Source: a virus. Taken from it: DNA of 22,395 bases. The notes beneath the pieces are model-generated. The model saw only the letters and a list, made by a program, of their open reading frames with translations. It was not told the origin of the DNA and did not search any database. The position numbers and the translations under genes were made by a program. Each line of letters opens with the position of its first letter. Position 1 is the stretch's first letter. The stretch lies in the IMG/VR virus record IMGVR_UViG_3300015263_000003, positions 1 to 22,395 of that record; one strand, written 5' to 3'. This document shows, piece after piece, positions 1-8,932 of the stretch.

Positions 1-1447
1 TATTAACTATCGTCGGGTCACTTACTGTTAATGTGAATTGCTCCCCCTCGATACGGTCGTCCGCTACTTTAGCGAGTACAGTAGTACCAATACCTGCCGC
101 GGCAGTTTTAGTCCAATAAGTTAAATCAGTAGTAGTTAGTAAATTTTCCTCTATAACTGTATTAGCAATAAGCGCCGCAGAATTAGCCGCTTTCGCTGTC
201 GTCCCGTTATCGCTAAATAAGTTAGTAAATGACGCGAATACGTCCTGAGACGTCGTTACTTCGTACCCCTGCGCGTGGATATAGTTAACCGCGGCTTCAA
301 ACTCCGCTACGGTTAACTGGCTTCCGTTCCCCGAGTCATGGCCGGCAAATACGGCTACTCGACGGTTAGCGATACAATAGTCGATAAAGGCTTCTATTTG
401 CGCCTGACTCGCCCCTTCGATATTCGCACGGGTAAGGCCTTCTTCGTTTACTGGCGTATCCGCGCCAAAACTCGCCCCCTGGAACCCGTCCGGGTCATTC
501 CATGGCGAAGAAGTCCGCCCGAAAGCTACGCTATGTTTCTCCAAAATTTTAGGTATATATTTGGGGTCAAGGTGCGGGGTCTGGTCGATAACCGGCTTAC
601 CGTTAGAGGTAACCCACATCTGGGCGTTTATGCCTAACTTTTGTAACCAGTCGTGCGAGTAGTTAATCCAATAATCTTGTAGTGATTCGGATACAGTCGT
701 CCCCGGCGATAGGTCTAACGAGCTGCTCGTCCCGTGGTTATAAATTTCATGCCCGCGTCTAGCCGCGTCGACTAATTGGTCAATATAACCGTAATTAGCG
801 TTTTCATTCTGGCCGCCATACGCCCCGTTAGTTAAGTCTATAATTGACCCTACGCATACTTTTACGCCGAGGTCGTCGGCTTTATCCAAAAGAGCGGTAA
901 GATTCGAAATATAGGGCCCATCAAAGTGGAAAGCGAAAAGCGCTTTTTCCGGCTGGAATACTTTAGTTTCACGTACTGGAATCAAATTATAGCTAGATGA
1001 TTCGAATAGCTTTTTAGCCCATAGGCCGCCGCCTAGGTCTACGTCCGCCGAAGTCGTAACCACGGTGTAGCAGGTGAAGCTATCGCCCTCGCCGTTAACT
1101 TTCAGGGCTTGCCCTTCAAAGAACGAAACCGTAGAGCCGTCGAGGGCAGTACCGACGGCCATATTCGCCTCGTCTGCAAAGGCCGACGGGGTGCGACCGG
1201 ATATAATAGCCCTAACCGCCTGTAGGTATTGCGAGATATTCGCATTATCTGGGGTACCGGAGGGGACTATCGCTGCAGCGCTTAATAGCGCCTGCTGAAA
1301 GCCTAACAAATCGTTAACGATTCCTGCTTCCCATGGGGTACCCGTCCCGTCTCCTGGTACCGTTACGTTACGAGCCGCACCATAAGGATAATCGGAAGTC
1401 GACGGGGCTATTTTCCCGGGGTATTTTGTTTCTGGGTTAATTGCCAT
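1..1447 (-). CDS. Tail fibre with polysaccharide-deacetylase-like domain (3' end beyond window)
   Basis: The frame is open from ATG at 1447 to base 1, giving at least 482 residues with no stop, so the C-terminus is outside the window. The start is set by AAAGGAG eight bases upstream, in the 14-base gap after the gp48-like gene. Residues 1-about 140 resemble the virion-attachment part of tail fibres (start MAINPETKYPGKIAP). Residues about 165-405 look like a NodB/polysaccharide deacetylase domain: FHFDGP at 173-178, RRGHEIYNHG at 230-239, FGRTSSPW at 309-316, FAGHDSG at 367-373 and a closing IHAQGYEVTT. From about 420 the sequence looks like a beta-rich binding domain. Compared with canonical TFDDG and H(S/T)xxH motifs, one Asp and the second His are missing. 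Its place after the baseplate genes fits a host-receptor protein that binds, and perhaps modifies, surface polysaccharide. The fibre call is firm; enzymatic activity is uncertain. Confidence 0.85.
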   Translation of the reverse strand, partial: MAINPETKYPGKIAPSTSDYPYGAARNVTVPGDGTGTPWEAGIVNDLLGFQQALLSAAAIVPSGTPDNANISQYLQAVRAIISGRTPSAFADEANMAVGTALDGSTVSFFEGQALKVNGEGDSFTCYTVVTTSADVDLGGGLWAKKLFESSSYNLIPVRETKVFQPEKALFAFHFDGPYISNLTALLDKADDLGVKVCVGSIIDLTNGAYGGQNENANYGYIDQLVDAARRGHEIYNHGTSSSLDLSPGTTVSESLQDYWINYSHDWLQKLGINAQMWVTSNGKPVIDQTPHLDPKYIPKILEKHSVAFGRTSSPWNDPDGFQGASFGADTPVNEEGLTRANIEGASQAQIEAFIDYCIANRRVAVFAGHDSGNGSQLTVAEFEAAVNYIHAQGYEVTTSQDVFASFTNLFSDNGTTAKAANSAALIANTVIEENLLTTTDLTYWTKTAAAGIGTTVLAKVADDRIEGEQFTLTVSDPTIVN

Positions 1448-1461
1448 TTTATCGGCTCCTT

Positions 1462-2277
1462 TTAAATATATTCTACTAGTATACCTAACCACTGCTGGGC
1501 CGGGCAAATTTTCAAGCAAAGCGCCTCGAATTCGTCTTTACGTTTAGGGTCAACTTGTGCTAGCGTCCCGAACGTCTCGCCACCTATATAGAGGAAATAA
1601 GGCCATTTATCCGGGTCTCGCGGGACTATATACTCTTTAAATCTGAATCTGAAAGTAAAATAATTCCCGCATATAGCCTCGGGCTCGCCTGCTTCTGCGG
1701 CCGGCTCACCACATAAAGTTATTAAATCGGGCTCGCTTATGTATATTTTATTTACCAGCGGGTAACCTGCAGGGGATAAACTATTCCCAGCTTGTGCGAA
1801 AGATTCCCCACATAAGGCGTTGGGCTCCCCGCATTCTACCAGTAACGAAACGCCGGTAAATTCTCTACGTAACCACATTAGAGGGTTTCTAGGGGTCGCG
1901 GAGCCGTGCACTCCGGGGGCGGGTTCTGTACCTGGCTCCCACCACTCATGCACGTAGACGTCGAATCCGTTAGCTTGTAACGTATCCTGTATATACTTAG
2001 GGTCCTGTCCGCCTAGTGCTTTCCAAGAAGCGCCCAGCCTATCGCGGCGCTGCGCTTCGGTCAGTCCTGTACTTCTTAAGCCGAATTGCTGTTCCCAGGC
2101 GTCTAACTCCCCCGTGGTCTCGGGGAAGATATCCAGCCACACGCCATCAAAGAAGGTTTTAACATCCTTACCGACGCCAGAAAGCCCCGCGAAAAACTGG
2201 CGGAGCTTCTTATCTACCGTTATCCGCCAGGCGCGGGCGCGTGGAAGTAAGTGTTTAAAGACTCGCAAAAATATCAT
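1462..2277 (-). CDS. Baseplate protein, Mu gp48-like (YmfQ/DUF2313 family)
   Basis: The 271-residue product has the YmfQ-like start (HLLPRARAWRI at residues 9-19, then LDAWEQQFGL at 58-67 and RRDRLGASW at 77-85) of the Mu gp48 family, which lies at the outer baseplate next to the fibre genes. It overlaps the gp47-like gene by ATGA, so the two are probably translationally coupled, and the fibre gene follows after 14 bases. The middle carries CGEPNALCGE at 149-158 and CGEPAAEAGEPEAICG at 189-204, giving four cysteines (149, 156, 189, 203) in CGE/CGN settings; such Cys-Gly-Glu repeats are, from memory, common in this family. The role is inferred from family and position. Confidence 0.85.
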   Translation of the reverse strand: MIFLRVFKHLLPRARAWRITVDKKLRQFFAGLSGVGKDVKTFFDGVWLDIFPETTGELDAWEQQFGLRSTGLTEAQRRDRLGASWKALGGQDPKYIQDTLQANGFDVYVHEWWEPGTEPAPGVHGSATPRNPLMWLRREFTGVSLLVECGEPNALCGESFAQAGNSLSPAGYPLVNKIYISEPDLITLCGEPAAEAGEPEAICGNYFTFRFRFKEYIVPRDPDKWPYFLYIGGETFGTLAQVDPKRKDEFEALCLKICPAQQWLGILVEYI

Positions 2278-3470
2278 ACGAAAGTCACCGTACTAGCTTT
2301 AGCTTTCTCGCCGATACCAAGGGAATAAAGCTCTATATTAACCCCAGACTTAGAAACTATTACGGAGCTAAATATCCCGCCGGAAGCGCTTACGATATCC
2401 TCGACTACGCCACCTAAAGCGCTGCGGGTGACCCTGTCCTTTCTCGGCAGTATAGAAAGGCCCTCTATAAAAGGCTCGCGGTCTAAAAAATACTCTTTTA
2501 CTGCGGAAGTTATACTCGCCTGGACGCCTGCTAAATCATCTACTAATAGCCCCGTAACTCGTACGTCGAATCCGCTACGAGTAATAGGGAACGCATTAAC
2601 AAGGGCGTTAGCTGGCCGCCTAGTAGCTAACCCTGACTGGTCCAATTCGATAGAGTTTAGTACCTGCTGCAGTTGGGCGGCGGTTGGTATGCCGTCGGCG
2701 CTTCCGCTACTCGCTTCCGTGGCCTCGACATATACGTCAACTTGCCCGGGGGAATCGCTGGTATAAGGGAAGATATTTATAATACCGGCGGGTTCTTCCC
2801 CCCATTGCTCATAATCAGCATATGCGCCGCCCTGAGGTCGTTTCTGGAAGCGGTCTATAATACGCTGGCGGTATGCCTCTGTAGTTTCTCCGTCTGCTCC
2901 TGTAACCGTCTGGGAATCCACGGAGGCGTTACGCGACACGTTAGCGAGTGGGTTAGCGAAGGAAACCGTAGCGCCAGGCAATAAATTACCGATAGCACCG
3001 GCGCCCGCGCCTCCGGCCTGGTCTGATACTGCGCGTATCGTAGCCTGTACTATAGAAGCATTAAGCAGTACCGAGCCTATCGTAATATACGTAACGCCGT
3101 TATCGCTGTTAACTAATTGAGTGCCAGAAGGTAAGGACCCGGTCTGGTTCTCGACGGTTATATCGATAAGTAGCTCCGCGTTAGTAGCGGGGGCCGGGTC
3201 TCCTATACCAATCAATCGCCCCCACTCGATAAGCGGGGAAAGCGTACGGCCGTTAACCGTGGTTTCCGATATTGTCGCAGTACGTACGAATACCTGCAGA
3301 AACATAAAGCCCCCGTATTTATACAAAAGCACGAAAACGCCGGCCAGGGCCCGCGCTAGGACTCGTAAAAATGCCTTCGGTAAAAGTGGGATACTTTGGT
3401 TAAGCGACGCTTCGAGCTGGGCGATAATGTTATCGCTTATCTCCTTCGTCGTAGGGGTCGTTAAGCTCAT
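2274..3470 (-). CDS. Baseplate wedge protein, Mu gp47 / P2 gpJ-like
   Basis: This 398-residue protein is of the baseplate J-like family (Mu gp47, P2 gpJ), which forms baseplate wedges and triggers sheath contraction. Recognisable parts are the ring-like middle (IGNLLPGATVSFANPLANV, about residues 162-180), the ETTEAYRQRI segment near 200-209, and PQGGAYADYEQWG followed by GQVDVYVE. Length and order (46-47-48) match Mu-type tails. It overlaps the preceding gene by ATGA (3470-3467) and the next by ATGA (2277-2274), which points to coupled translation and a fixed ratio of baseplate parts. Confidence 0.93.
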   Translation of the reverse strand: MSLTTPTTKEISDNIIAQLEASLNQSIPLLPKAFLRVLARALAGVFVLLYKYGGFMFLQVFVRTATISETTVNGRTLSPLIEWGRLIGIGDPAPATNAELLIDITVENQTGSLPSGTQLVNSDNGVTYITIGSVLLNASIVQATIRAVSDQAGGAGAGAIGNLLPGATVSFANPLANVSRNASVDSQTVTGADGETTEAYRQRIIDRFQKRPQGGAYADYEQWGEEPAGIINIFPYTSDSPGQVDVYVEATEASSGSADGIPTAAQLQQVLNSIELDQSGLATRRPANALVNAFPITRSGFDVRVTGLLVDDLAGVQASITSAVKEYFLDREPFIEGLSILPRKDRVTRSALGGVVEDIVSASGGIFSSVIVSKSGVNIELYSLGIGEKAKASTVTFV

Positions 3471-3913
3471 ATGCTAGCCTTCCAATTTTCTACGAATTCG
3501 AAGCGCGACTCTATGCCGTTAGCCTCGATATCCACGGTTATTTTAATTCGGTTTACGCCGGGCATACTCGCCGATACGGTTACCGAGGACGCGACCCGCT
3601 CGGATACGAACCAGGATAAATCCCGGCTCGCGGCGTCCTCTATGCGACGCAGATTTCCGGACGTCGCCGGTACGCCGCGTAATAGGTTCTGCGTCTCGCT
3701 TCGGTATTGTTTCGCTGGGTCGATTTCGCCGAGATTCCCCCACCAGTTTTTATTATTTCCGGCGAGGCCGTCGTCGTCTTCATTGCCCCCGAATAGCGAA
3801 AGGTAGGCGGCCGTTTCGAGCCCTCCCCCCATTTCGACCAAACCGTCGCGGACTTCGATATCGCCCTCGTCGGTAGTCTGAAATAATGTAACGTCGCCTT
3901 GCTGGTTCTGCAT
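3467..3913 (-). CDS. Baseplate protein, Mu gp46-like (GP46 family)
   Basis: The 148-residue product matches the phage GP46 family: an acidic N-terminus (GDVTLFQTTDEGDIEV), LETAAYLSLFGGN at about residues 33-45, NNKNWWGNL at 54-62, and a C-terminal domain ending in FVENWKASI. Mu gp46 and the equivalent gpW/gp25 proteins form the inner baseplate wedge core. The start overlaps the spike gene stop as TAATG at 3915-3911, and the stop overlaps the next start. The family assignment is strong; the exact structural position is by homology. Confidence 0.88.
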   Translation of the reverse strand: MQNQQGDVTLFQTTDEGDIEVRDGLVEMGGGLETAAYLSLFGGNEDDDGLAGNNKNWWGNLGEIDPAKQYRSETQNLLRGVPATSGNLRRIEDAASRDLSWFVSERVASSVTVSASMPGVNRIKITVDIEANGIESRFEFVENWKASI

Positions 3914-4554
3914 TATACGTTAGGTCCTGTATTGCCTGGCGGTGTTCCGGCTAGGTGTACGTGCCCCGCCAGCTCCTTACCTGCCGCCGTTACCGATGTA
4001 CTGCCGGCCACGTTAGGGGCCGTAATTGTCGCCGGGCTGGTTATATTTCCGCTAGTATCTATTGTAACGCCATTTACTAAAAAGTCACCTCCGGCCTGTA
4101 GCTCGAATGAGCCCGAGCCATTAGCGCCCGCGATAGAGCCGTCCGCCGCGCAGTCGAAAGTAGACTCCGGGGTCGTAACCACGCTACCGCCGTCTGGTCG
4201 CAGCTTTACGGAGCCGTTAGCATTGATAACCAGCGCCTCGCCGTCGTTCTTAAGCCATATTTCGACCACGACGTCGCCAGTATCCGGGTCGCGGGCGTAA
4301 ATACGCTTTTCCCCCGGCTGCGCTTTCGATTCGTTCTTCGGGTCCAGGTAGCCGACGGCGGTTTCTCGGCCAGTGCCGGCCGCGCTGGTGGTGGCTACGT
4401 AGTCGCCTGGTATCGGGTGCGCGTCGTCTCCGGCTGGTGCGAAGTGTTCCGCCGTTATATTCGGGCCCCCGCCTGGGTCGGCCTTAACGTCCGATACCTT
4501 AGCGCCCCTACGCTCCCCGCGTACAAAGGATAAAATTTTCGCTAGCCGTCCCAT
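3913..4554 (-). CDS. Baseplate spike, Mu gp45-like (gpV type)
   Basis: This 213-residue protein fits the membrane-piercing spike family of contractile tails (Mu gp45, P2 gpV). The N-terminal half is an OB-fold-like region; the middle is low-complexity, Gly/Ser/Thr-rich beta-helix-like sequence (SFELQAGGDFLVNGVTIDTS). The tip ends in GHVHLAGTPPGNTGPN, with His198 and His200 forming the HxH motif that, in characterised spikes, binds an iron ion at the trimer apex. It overlaps the hub gene by 13 bases, so hub and spike are coupled. The protein would sit below the hub and puncture the outer membrane. Confidence 0.92.
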   Translation of the reverse strand: MGRLAKILSFVRGERRGAKVSDVKADPGGGPNITAEHFAPAGDDAHPIPGDYVATTSAAGTGRETAVGYLDPKNESKAQPGEKRIYARDPDTGDVVVEIWLKNDGEALVINANGSVKLRPDGGSVVTTPESTFDCAADGSIAGANGSGSFELQAGGDFLVNGVTIDTSGNITSPATITAPNVAGSTSVTAAGKELAGHVHLAGTPPGNTGPNV

Positions 4555-5777
4555 GGTAAGGCCTCCGGGATTTGACCGTTAAACGAACCAGGGATTACCA
4601 GGTCCAGGGTAGCCGTAGCGGCCGAGCTTTCCCGCTCAAATTGGACTGAACGGATAACGAACTCGTACTCGCCGTAGACCATGGCGTCGGGCGCGGTTAA
4701 TTTAATCGTGGTATTAGGCGCCCATAGCTTGCCGAACGGGTCCCGCCAGGTAGCTACGCGAACCGAATAGGCGACCATATTACCAAACATACGGCCCGCT
4801 TTCGCCTCGACTGCTGCCTTAACGTCCGCCCCCTCGGTATCGGGGGCGTTAAATGTTATAGGCCTGGTAACGCCCTGCAGACGCGGGTTTTTAACCGTGA
4901 ACTGCGAGCCGGTTAAGCCCACGAGTACGGGTTCTATCCCCGTAATATGGCTGTAGTATTCCTGGGGCGAGAAAAACGGCGTTACGGATAGGACCGGCGC
5001 TTCCCCCTGGCGGAGTTTCGCCGCTGGCTTACCTGCGTCCGCCGATTGCCAGAAAAGCAGCTTACCGCGCTCCGTGCTGGCGATAATTAAATTACGCTGC
5101 TTTGCAAGTTCGGCCAGGAACGCCAGGGCCTTTTTACCCGGCTCGCAGGCGACGCGCTCGAATACCGCGCCCTGGTCGCCCTGGAAGTCTACCGATAGCC
5201 CGAAAGGCCCCGCTATGGCGTCGGCGATATCCTTAAGGCCCTGGCCGTTAAATTCGAGTGGAAACGAAGACGCCGGCGGCGTACAGTCGTTAAGCACCCC
5301 GGGTAAAGAATACCCGCTTACTGCTATAGTGCGCTGGCCGTTATCTATCGTAGGCGTTACGGCGACCATGGTACCAGTAAATAGCGGCTCGCCTCCGACG
5401 GTAATAACCACGGGGTCGAATGCGAACGGGCGGAAAGACTCACGGAAACCCGGCGCCGTATGGTCGAATGGCGCGCCGAATTCTACCGTATCCATATTAT
5501 CGATAGCCCGGGTAATTCGTACCTTATCCCAAAAGCGGAATCGCTGGCCGTTTATTAGGACCGCGACCTCGTCTTCTACGTTCGCCGGTAATTGGCTCGG
5601 GAGGTTTTGCGGGGCGTCGGGTAGTGCTGGGACGGTTAGGACTGTACCGGCCGTTAACGGCTCGGATACGCCGGGGTTCGCCCGCGATATACGCCCCGCT
5701 TCTTTTTCGGTTCCGTACTTTTTGCGCGCGATAGTCTCGAAGGTATCGCCCGCTATTACGTTATACGTAGTAGACAA
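4542..5777 (-). CDS. Baseplate hub, Mu gpP (gp44) / P2 gpD-like with N-terminal LysM
   Basis: The 411-residue protein is a tail hub of the Mu gpP / P2 gpD / T4 gp27 type, which forms the trimeric ring joining tube and spike. Typical features are VAVLINGQRFRFWDKVRITR, DTVEFGAPF, RPFAFDPVVITVGGEPLFTG and the later ISLIASTERGKLLF-like core. The first about 50 residues (YNVIAGDTFETIARKKYG to TVLTVPALP) form a LysM peptidoglycan-binding module, joined to the hub by a short Pro-rich linker. In P2 a LysM-like function is carried by the separate gene X; here it is fused. The start overlaps the stop of the gpN-like gene by 17 bases. Confidence 0.92.
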   Translation of the reverse strand: MSTTYNVIAGDTFETIARKKYGTEKEAGRISRANPGVSEPLTAGTVLTVPALPDAPQNLPSQLPANVEDEVAVLINGQRFRFWDKVRITRAIDNMDTVEFGAPFDHTAPGFRESFRPFAFDPVVITVGGEPLFTGTMVAVTPTIDNGQRTIAVSGYSLPGVLNDCTPPASSFPLEFNGQGLKDIADAIAGPFGLSVDFQGDQGAVFERVACEPGKKALAFLAELAKQRNLIIASTERGKLLFWQSADAGKPAAKLRQGEAPVLSVTPFFSPQEYYSHITGIEPVLVGLTGSQFTVKNPRLQGVTRPITFNAPDTEGADVKAAVEAKAGRMFGNMVAYSVRVATWRDPFGKLWAPNTTIKLTAPDAMVYGEYEFVIRSVQFERESSAATATLDLVIPGSFNGQIPEALPWDG

Positions 5778-7005
5778 TTTCGCGCCCCTTCGGTAATTCC
5801 AGAATCTCGGAGCCGGTTAGGCTGTTCGAGTTAATTAAAAAATCGAGCTGGTCGTCTACCGACCCGTATAGCTCGGCGGCCAGGTCGATAATAGTACGCG
5901 CTCGGTCCAGGACGATACGGCGCTCCTGTTTTAAGGTAAACGATATTTCGACCAGGAAACCGGCTGTAAGTGCTACCGCCTCCTGCAGCTTTTGGTACGC
6001 TTCGCCGGTATCGACTTCGGCCAGTGATTCGAAGTTATTATCGCGCCAGTCGGTAACGTCCTGGAACTGCTCGAGAATAGCGTCCGCAGCTTCCAGGGCT
6101 TCGGCTTTAGTATTGAACCGGTTATTTACCACGGAAACCACGGAGCCGGTTACGTACGAGCTGGCGTAAAGGTCGTTAGCGTGGAATTGGTTAGAGGCCC
6201 GCGAATCGTTACCGGGCTCTGCGACGGCGCCGTCTCCGCTTATTAACGAGGCGGCCAGGTTGCCGTAGGCGTCGAGCCTGGCTTCTATATTCGTTAGGGC
6301 CCTGGCCGGCGCCTGGATTAACTGCGTAGTCTGAAAGGCGAGCGTAAGCGGCTGGGCGACCAGGATATCGATACCCTGGTTAATTGAATCTACGACCGCG
6401 TTAAATTGCTGGCGTACGTTATCCTGGGCGTCTGCTACGGCCTGTAACCCAGCCTGGGCGGAGTCTAATAACGCCTGGTAATCGCCTTTAAAAGTCGCGG
6501 TTTCGACGGCCGTATCTAAGCTGGTGGCGTCCTCGAATTGCTGGGACGCGGCGGCGTTATACTCGTCGACTGCGGCGAGTACGGAGCTAGCTGGGTCTGC
6601 CTGAGCCGAAGGGTAAATTAGCCCGATAGTCTCCCAGAATGTAACCTCTACGATAGCCTGGTTAGTGGCTGTTTTAAGGTCGTCGCGTCGCTTAACGGAC
6701 CCGAACGGTACGACGTCCACGGTACCGTATATAGGGTGTTCGAGGCGCCCGGAACCGCGTTCCAATAATGCAAGCTCGAAAGCGCCCGCCTCCTGGTCGT
6801 AATCGTCGCCCCAGAAAATAACCCGAAGCGGGTACCGTCGGCCAGAGTGGCCGAGGTCCTGGACGTAGGTACCGTCGGCGTCCGGAAATTCGAAACCAGT
6901 CGTTTTCTTTTCTACCGAGCGGCTTACGTCTTCGTATCCGAATACCGTACGCGCCCCACTTGGCGACGTATAGGCCGCCTCGCGTATTCTGTCATTCCAC
7001 GCCAT
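5761..7005 (-). CDS. DNA circularisation / baseplate protein, Mu gpN-like
   Basis: The 414-residue product begins with the DNA_circ_N type domain: MAWNDRIREAAYTSPSG, FEFPDADGTYVQDLG, YPLRVIFWGDDYD, HPIYGTVDVVPFGSVKR and VEVTFWET within the first about 130 residues. The rest is a long, helix-rich Ala/Gln region ending in ILELPKGREIVYYV. In Mu, gpN is a baseplate/tail protein; the 'DNA circularisation' name comes from related phages and may not describe the function here. Position between tape measure and hub is exactly that of Mu gpN. The start shares one base with the tape-measure stop (TAATG). Confidence 0.9.
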   Translation of the reverse strand: MAWNDRIREAAYTSPSGARTVFGYEDVSRSVEKKTTGFEFPDADGTYVQDLGHSGRRYPLRVIFWGDDYDQEAGAFELALLERGSGRLEHPIYGTVDVVPFGSVKRRDDLKTATNQAIVEVTFWETIGLIYPSAQADPASSVLAAVDEYNAAASQQFEDATSLDTAVETATFKGDYQALLDSAQAGLQAVADAQDNVRQQFNAVVDSINQGIDILVAQPLTLAFQTTQLIQAPARALTNIEARLDAYGNLAASLISGDGAVAEPGNDSRASNQFHANDLYASSYVTGSVVSVVNNRFNTKAEALEAADAILEQFQDVTDWRDNNFESLAEVDTGEAYQKLQEAVALTAGFLVEISFTLKQERRIVLDRARTIIDLAAELYGSVDDQLDFLINSNSLTGSEILELPKGREIVYYV

Positions 7006-8930
7006 TAGAAGGCCCCCGAATTAGCAAGCGCCAGCCCCGGGCCTAATTGGCCCCTCGTAACCTCCGCCCGTCCGGTCTCGTCCCGGATAGTAACTTCGGC
7101 GGTGCTGGTGGTGCGCTGTTCTTCAATACTGCGCGCTACGCGGTCCTGCGGGCTTACAATCTGCGGACCGGTCGCGCCTTTGTTCGTTTCTTCCCCGTCG
7201 CTTCCTCCGAATCCGAAGAATTCCGCGACGCCTTTACCTAAGCTAGATATTGTATCAACAATAGCCAAGGCCTTACCTTTAACCATATCCACAATTCCGG
7301 TAATTTTATCGAGCGCCCCGTTAAAGATATTAACGACGCCGCCCCATAGGTCGCCGAAGAAGGCCTTAATAGGCTCCCAGTTATCCATAATCAGCGACGC
7401 GGCGCCTATGAGCCAGCCGATAGGGCCGGTAAGCACTGCGATAGCTGCCTTAACTGGCCCTGGTAACGATAGGAACGCCGCCTTAATTTCGTCCCACCAG
7501 ATAATAGCCGCCGCGATAGCAGCGATAAGCGCGACAATACCTAGCACTATCCAGGTTATCGGGTTCGCGGCCATTACCAGATTAACGGCGGTCATAATTA
7601 GGACCAGCGTTTTAAGTATCGTAGCCAGGGTAAAAAATACCGCCAGGCCGATACCGATACGCTTAGCCCATTTAACGATATTCTCAAAATTATTGATAAT
7701 GCCCGCCAGGAACTCGCCTACATTACTGGCGATAAGTTTCTCGTTAGCCCTTACCCATTCCGTCGTTTTCTCGATAGCATCGGATAGCGGGCCCTCGGTC
7801 ATACTGAAAATAGAGATTTTAACGCCTTCTACTGCCGAATTAAGCGAGTTTAACCGGCCCTGCAGCGTATCGCGCATAACGGAGGCCATATTCGACGCGG
7901 CGCCCGTAGCGTCTTCTAATTGTTTACGATACTCGCGCAAGGCGTCCCCGCCACTGGCGATTACGTTCGCGGTACCGGCTAGGCCTTCCCGCCCGAATAT
8001 GGACTCGATTACGGCCAGGCGTTGCGTCTTAGATAAGTCCTTCGTCGCGTCCCGAATATTATCGATGATATCCGGCATATCCAGAAGGTCGCCGGAAGCG
8101 TTCCGCGTCTGAATACCTAAACGCCGCATAACCTGAGTAGCCTTAGAGGCCGGGTTCGATAAATTAAGGAACGAGTTAGCTATCGCGGTACCGGCTATTT
8201 CGGCCTTAATACCAGCGTTAGCCATGATACCGGCCATAGCCGCGACGGTCTCTAATGAAGCGCCGGCCTGGGTAGCTACCGGACCGGCCTTTCGCATAGT
8301 CTCGAAAAGTTTCTCTACCGTGGTATTCGAAGTCGTGGTCGTTTTTGCGATAACGTCGTTAACCCGCGCCAGGTTAATACCTAACTTGGTGGCGTCTTTC
8401 GTTGCGAGCCCAAAGGCTCCGAGGGTATCCGAGGCGATATCGGTCGCGGTCGCTAAATCTACCTGGGCGGCGGTCGCTAAATCCACGACGCCGGGCAGGG
8501 CCGCGACGGACGCTTCCGCGTCGAAACCGGCCATAGCGAGGAAATTAAGGGCGCTAGCTGCTTCGCTGGCGGTGAATTCTGTAGTAGCCCCCGTCTGGCG
8601 GGCGGCTAATTCTAACTTTTCGAACGCGGCGGTACCGCGACGGATTTCTCCGGGGAATTTTGCGGCGGCGGATACGAGCGTCTGTTCGAAGTCTGCGCCG
8701 GTGCTTATGACGTTAGCCATGGCGCCAGTAGATAGCGCCAGGCCTGCGGTAACGGCAAGCGCTCCGCGTTTAACGCCTGCGGCGAATTTATCGACGTTCC
8801 GGTTAAGGCTGTCGAATTGCGAGCCCATGGCACGAGTAAAGCGCCCTACCCGGTTCTGCATCCGGGATATAGGCGCCGTCATTCGGTCCACTGCTTTAAA
8901 AACGGCTTCTACGCTAAAACGTCCCGCCAT
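7005..8930 (-). CDS. Tail tape measure protein (TP901 type)
   Basis: This 641-residue protein has the TP901-type core at about residues 60-365: FEQTLVSAAAKF, RQTGATTEFTASEAASALNF, AGIMANAGIKAEIAG and IFGREGLAG. A hydrophobic segment at about 425-478 (two adjacent membrane-like helices) and another at about 491-514 are typical of tape measures, which leave the tail during DNA injection. At 641 residues it is fairly short; at the usual 1.5 angstroms per residue it would set a tail of about 0.1 micrometre. It begins two bases after the stop of the frameshifted chaperone extension, the normal place for this gene. Confidence 0.95.
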   Translation of the reverse strand: MAGRFSVEAVFKAVDRMTAPISRMQNRVGRFTRAMGSQFDSLNRNVDKFAAGVKRGALAVTAGLALSTGAMANVISTGADFEQTLVSAAAKFPGEIRRGTAAFEKLELAARQTGATTEFTASEAASALNFLAMAGFDAEASVAALPGVVDLATAAQVDLATATDIASDTLGAFGLATKDATKLGINLARVNDVIAKTTTTSNTTVEKLFETMRKAGPVATQAGASLETVAAMAGIMANAGIKAEIAGTAIANSFLNLSNPASKATQVMRRLGIQTRNASGDLLDMPDIIDNIRDATKDLSKTQRLAVIESIFGREGLAGTANVIASGGDALREYRKQLEDATGAASNMASVMRDTLQGRLNSLNSAVEGVKISIFSMTEGPLSDAIEKTTEWVRANEKLIASNVGEFLAGIINNFENIVKWAKRIGIGLAVFFTLATILKTLVLIMTAVNLVMAANPITWIVLGIVALIAAIAAAIIWWDEIKAAFLSLPGPVKAAIAVLTGPIGWLIGAASLIMDNWEPIKAFFGDLWGGVVNIFNGALDKITGIVDMVKGKALAIVDTISSLGKGVAEFFGFGGSDGEETNKGATGPQIVSPQDRVARSIEEQRTTSTAEVTIRDETGRAEVTRGQLGPGLALANSGAF

Positions 8931-8932
8931 AA

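Noticed and set aside
338-637. Plus-strand frame opposite the fibre gene
   Set aside because: The minus strand has one continuous frame from 1447 to base 1 with deacetylase-like motifs, so the plus-strand frame is a shadow.
7102-8112. Long plus-strand open frame (336 codons) opposite the tape measure gene, and similar ones at 8224-8964 and 5074-5796
   Set aside because: They lie wholly antisense to well-recognised tail genes, are rich in Ser/Ala/Pro without recognisable domains, and arise from the codon use of the minus-strand genes.
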